From Adhaeribacter aerolatus (GTDB lineage: Bacteria; Bacteroidota; Bacteroidia; Cytophagales; Hymenobacteraceae), in assembly GCF_007991635.1 (NCBI RefSeq), contig NZ_BJYS01000041.1:1-64000 (forward strand): a stretch of DNA of 64,000 nucleotides, read 5' to 3'. The notes beneath the pieces were generated by a model. It worked only from the letters and a program-made list of their open reading frames with translations, was not told where the DNA came from and did no database searches. Position numbers and translations under genes: made by a program. Shown piece after piece: positions 62,427 through 64,000 of this stretch (the first letter of the stretch is position 1; the number at the start of each line of letters is the position of its first letter).

Positions 62427-63470
62427 CTACAGCGAAGCCATATCAATAACAAAGCGGTATTTTACATCGCTGCGCAGCATTCGTTCGTAGGCTTCGTTAA
62501 TCTGATTAATCGGAATTACTTCTACATCCGATAAAATACTATGCTGGGCACAGTAGTCCAGCATTTCCTGGGTTTCGGGAATACCGCCAATCATCGACCC
62601 CACCAGGCGCTTGCGCCGGGAAATCAAACTAAAGCCTGAAACGGGGGCTGGCTCCGGCGGTGCGCCTACTAAAATCATGGTGCCATCGCGGCGCAGCAAA
62701 CTCAAATACATATCCAGGTTGTGCGGCGCCGATACCGTATCCAGAATAAAATCGAAATAATTCCGGTGCTCTTTCAGTTGGGCTTCGTCGCGGGTAACGA
62801 TAAACTTATGGGCTCCCAGCGCGCGGGCATCGGCTTCTTTATTGGGGGAGGTGCTCAGCACGGTTACTTCAGCGCCCATCGAAGCGCCCAGCTTTACGCC
62901 CATGTGCCCCAGGCCGCCTAAACCGACTACGCCTAGTTTATGCCCCTGGCCAACCTGCCACTTCCGCAACGGCGAATAAGTAGTAATGCCGGCACAAAGC
63001 AAGGGTGCTATGCGGCTTAAATCCTGATCCGGGGCTACTTTAAGAGTATATTTTTCGTCGACTACAATTTGCGAGGAGTAGCCGCCGTACGTAGGCGTTT
63101 TGCCATCCCGTTCGTAGCTGTTGTAAGTGCCCACGTTGTGCACCTCGCAATATTGCTCCAGGCCTTCCTGGCAACTGTGGCAAGTCCGGCACGAATCTAC
63201 AAAGCAGCCCACACCGCCAATATCCCCTACCTTAAATTTGGTTACCTGGTCGCCTACCTGGCTGATGCGGCCCACAATTTCGTGTCCCGGCACCATGGGG
63301 TAAATAGAACCGCCCCATTCATTCCGGGCCTGGTGCAAATCGGAGTGGCAGACACCGCAGTATAAAATATCAATCAGTACATCGTGTGCGCCCACCGCAC
63401 GGCGCGCAAAATTAAATGGCCCTAAAGGGGTAACTGCGTCTTGCGCCGCGTATCCACGGGTTTGTATCAT
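62427..63470 (-). CDS. Zinc-dependent NAD(P) alcohol dehydrogenase (CAD/YahK-like)
   Basis: 347 residues, medium-chain dehydrogenase. Catalytic zinc ligands are in YCGVCHSDLH (Cys41) and VPGHEIVG (His, Glu). The structural zinc site is the four-Cys segment CFVDSCRTCHSCQEGLEQYC. Cofactor binding is GVVGLGGLGHMGVKLG. The signature AGITTYSPLRKW is typical of the cinnamyl-alcohol-dehydrogenase/YahK group, which reduces a range of aldehydes, usually with NADPH. ATG 63468-63470. It lies between a terminator downstream and the frameshifted phosphatase gene upstream, same strand. Function as an aldehyde reductase is likely but the physiological substrate is unknown. Confidence 0.94.
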   Translation of the reverse strand: MIQTRGYAAQDAVTPLGPFNFARRAVGAHDVLIDILYCGVCHSDLHQARNEWGGSIYPMVPGHEIVGRISQVGDQVTKFKVGDIGGVGCFVDSCRTCHSCQEGLEQYCEVHNVGTYNSYERDGKTPTYGGYSSQIVVDEKYTLKVAPDQDLSRIAPLLCAGITTYSPLRKWQVGQGHKLGVVGLGGLGHMGVKLGASMGAEVTVLSTSPNKEADARALGAHKFIVTRDEAQLKEHRNYFDFILDTVSAPHNLDMYLSLLRRDGTMILVGAPPEPAPVSGFSLISRRKRLVGSMIGGIPETQEMLDYCAQHSILSDVEVIPINQINEAYERMLRSDVKYRFVIDMASL

Positions 63471-63534
63471 AGCTTTGTTTGTTTTTAGGTGTAAAAGACT
63501 AAAACGAGCTTTTGCTTTTCAAGGTTAAAGCTAT

Positions 63535-63923
63535 TTAATCATTGTAATTTTCATCCGCATGACGGCGGGCAGCCGGGTCAGCAACAATGGGCGGCGTTGG
63601 AGATGGCGGCAGCAATGCGTTTACGGCATCTTTCAGAAGTTCTACTAACTCAGGGTCCATGTAACAGTAATTATCCGGGATAAAGAGTACCATAATTTTA
63701 CGATTTCGCAGCACGTCCCCAAATGCTTGCTGCAACCGTTGCTGGTGCTTCTTTTCCATCACGAAAATAACATCGGCCCAGTTTAGCAGTTGCCGCTAAC
63801 CTGGCGGCGGGCACCGGCAGCAGTTCCGGCCGATTTTACCTGCCAGCCCGGATAGTGCCGGAACACCGTCTCGGCGGTAGGGCTGCGCCACTGGTTACGG
63901 CTACAAACAAACAGAATACGCAA
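63535..63923 (-). pseudogene. Low-molecular-weight tyrosine phosphatase-like gene with frameshift
   Basis: Minus strand from TTG 63923 reads MRILFVCSRNQWRSPTAETV, with the phosphatase loop C7-x5-R13-S, then FRHYPGWQVKSAGTAAGARR, and stops in that frame (TAA near 63795). The remainder is in another frame: LLNWADVIFVMEKKHQQRLQ, then IPDNYCYMDPELVELLKDAV ending at 63535. Joining the two needs one extra base around 63795-63810, so a single-base deletion (or a sequence error) has split an otherwise complete ~110-residue gene. The intact family removes phosphate from tyrosine or arginine residues or acts as a small phosphatase. The downstream half alone (75 codons, MMEKKHQQ start) lacks the catalytic loop. 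The gene precedes the alcohol dehydrogenase on the same strand. Confidence 0.8.
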
Positions 63924-64000
63924 GCAGAAACGTTTAAGAGGAAAAAATAAATCAAAGGCTAAATTTAATTAAAGTATCTTTTCAGCACTTATATTACCCT

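Noticed and set aside
1-64000. tRNA, rRNA or known riboswitch
   Set aside because: I scanned the intergenic gaps by eye for tRNA arms and conserved riboswitch cores and found none; a covariance-model scan would be decisive.

Overview
The window looks like chromosome of a member of the Bacteroidota, most likely order Cytophagales (a Hymenobacteraceae- or Adhaeribacter-like genome is my guess, not shown). The evidence is a giant SprB-repeat surface protein with a type-B type IX secretion signal next to a PorP/SprF gene, TonB-type receptors with carboxypeptidase-regulatory N-termini, very large FtsX-like ABC permeases, TAnnTTTG promoter elements and few Shine-Dalgarno sequences. I found no rRNA, tRNA, CRISPR array, prophage or intact insertion sequence.

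Layout. 1-1042: 3' part of an AT-rich pentapeptide-like membrane protein. 1078-14759 (minus strand): an ABC efflux unit made of a membrane-fusion protein, one ATPase, four full-length paralogous permeases and one permease remnant. A four-helix-bundle gene flanked by direct repeats sits inside it on the opposite strand. 14760-15711: a long AT-rich gap holding a candidate sigma-54 promoter and two tandem operator-like sites for the ABC unit. 15712-24967: the giant adhesin and its SprF-like partner. 25333-28051: an NtrC-type sigma-54 activator and its histidine kinase, the likely controllers of the ABC unit. 28295-33176: M13 peptidase, DUF4397 lipoprotein and CDF metal exporter. 33427-35325: an accessory patch with an AT-rich orphan gene and a decayed REP-associated transposase (RAYT). 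35326-47417: mostly housekeeping (PIF1-like helicase, MOSC, MreB, AI-2E-type exporter, GDPD phosphodiesterase, oxidoreductase, serine protease). 47591-55897: DinB protein, two TonB-type outer-membrane proteins and the translation factor EttA. 56213-64000: DUF349 protein, porin, DUF2795, orphan ABC ATPase, methyltransferase, glycosyltransferase, alcohol dehydrogenase and a frameshifted low-molecular-weight phosphatase.

How genes work together. The activator/kinase pair probably drives the ABC unit through sigma-54. The adhesin should be exported by the type IX system with help from the adjacent SprF-like protein; the core secretion genes are not in this window. The remaining genes are mostly single transcription units separated by terminators and dispersed repeats.

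The most notable structure is in repeats. The adhesin repeats are organised hierarchically (an 11-repeat block apparently duplicated). There are four dispersed intergenic repeat families, one of which brackets the RAYT fossil. The four-helix-bundle gene looks like an insertion into the efflux operon. I did not find a clearly new defence or metabolic system.
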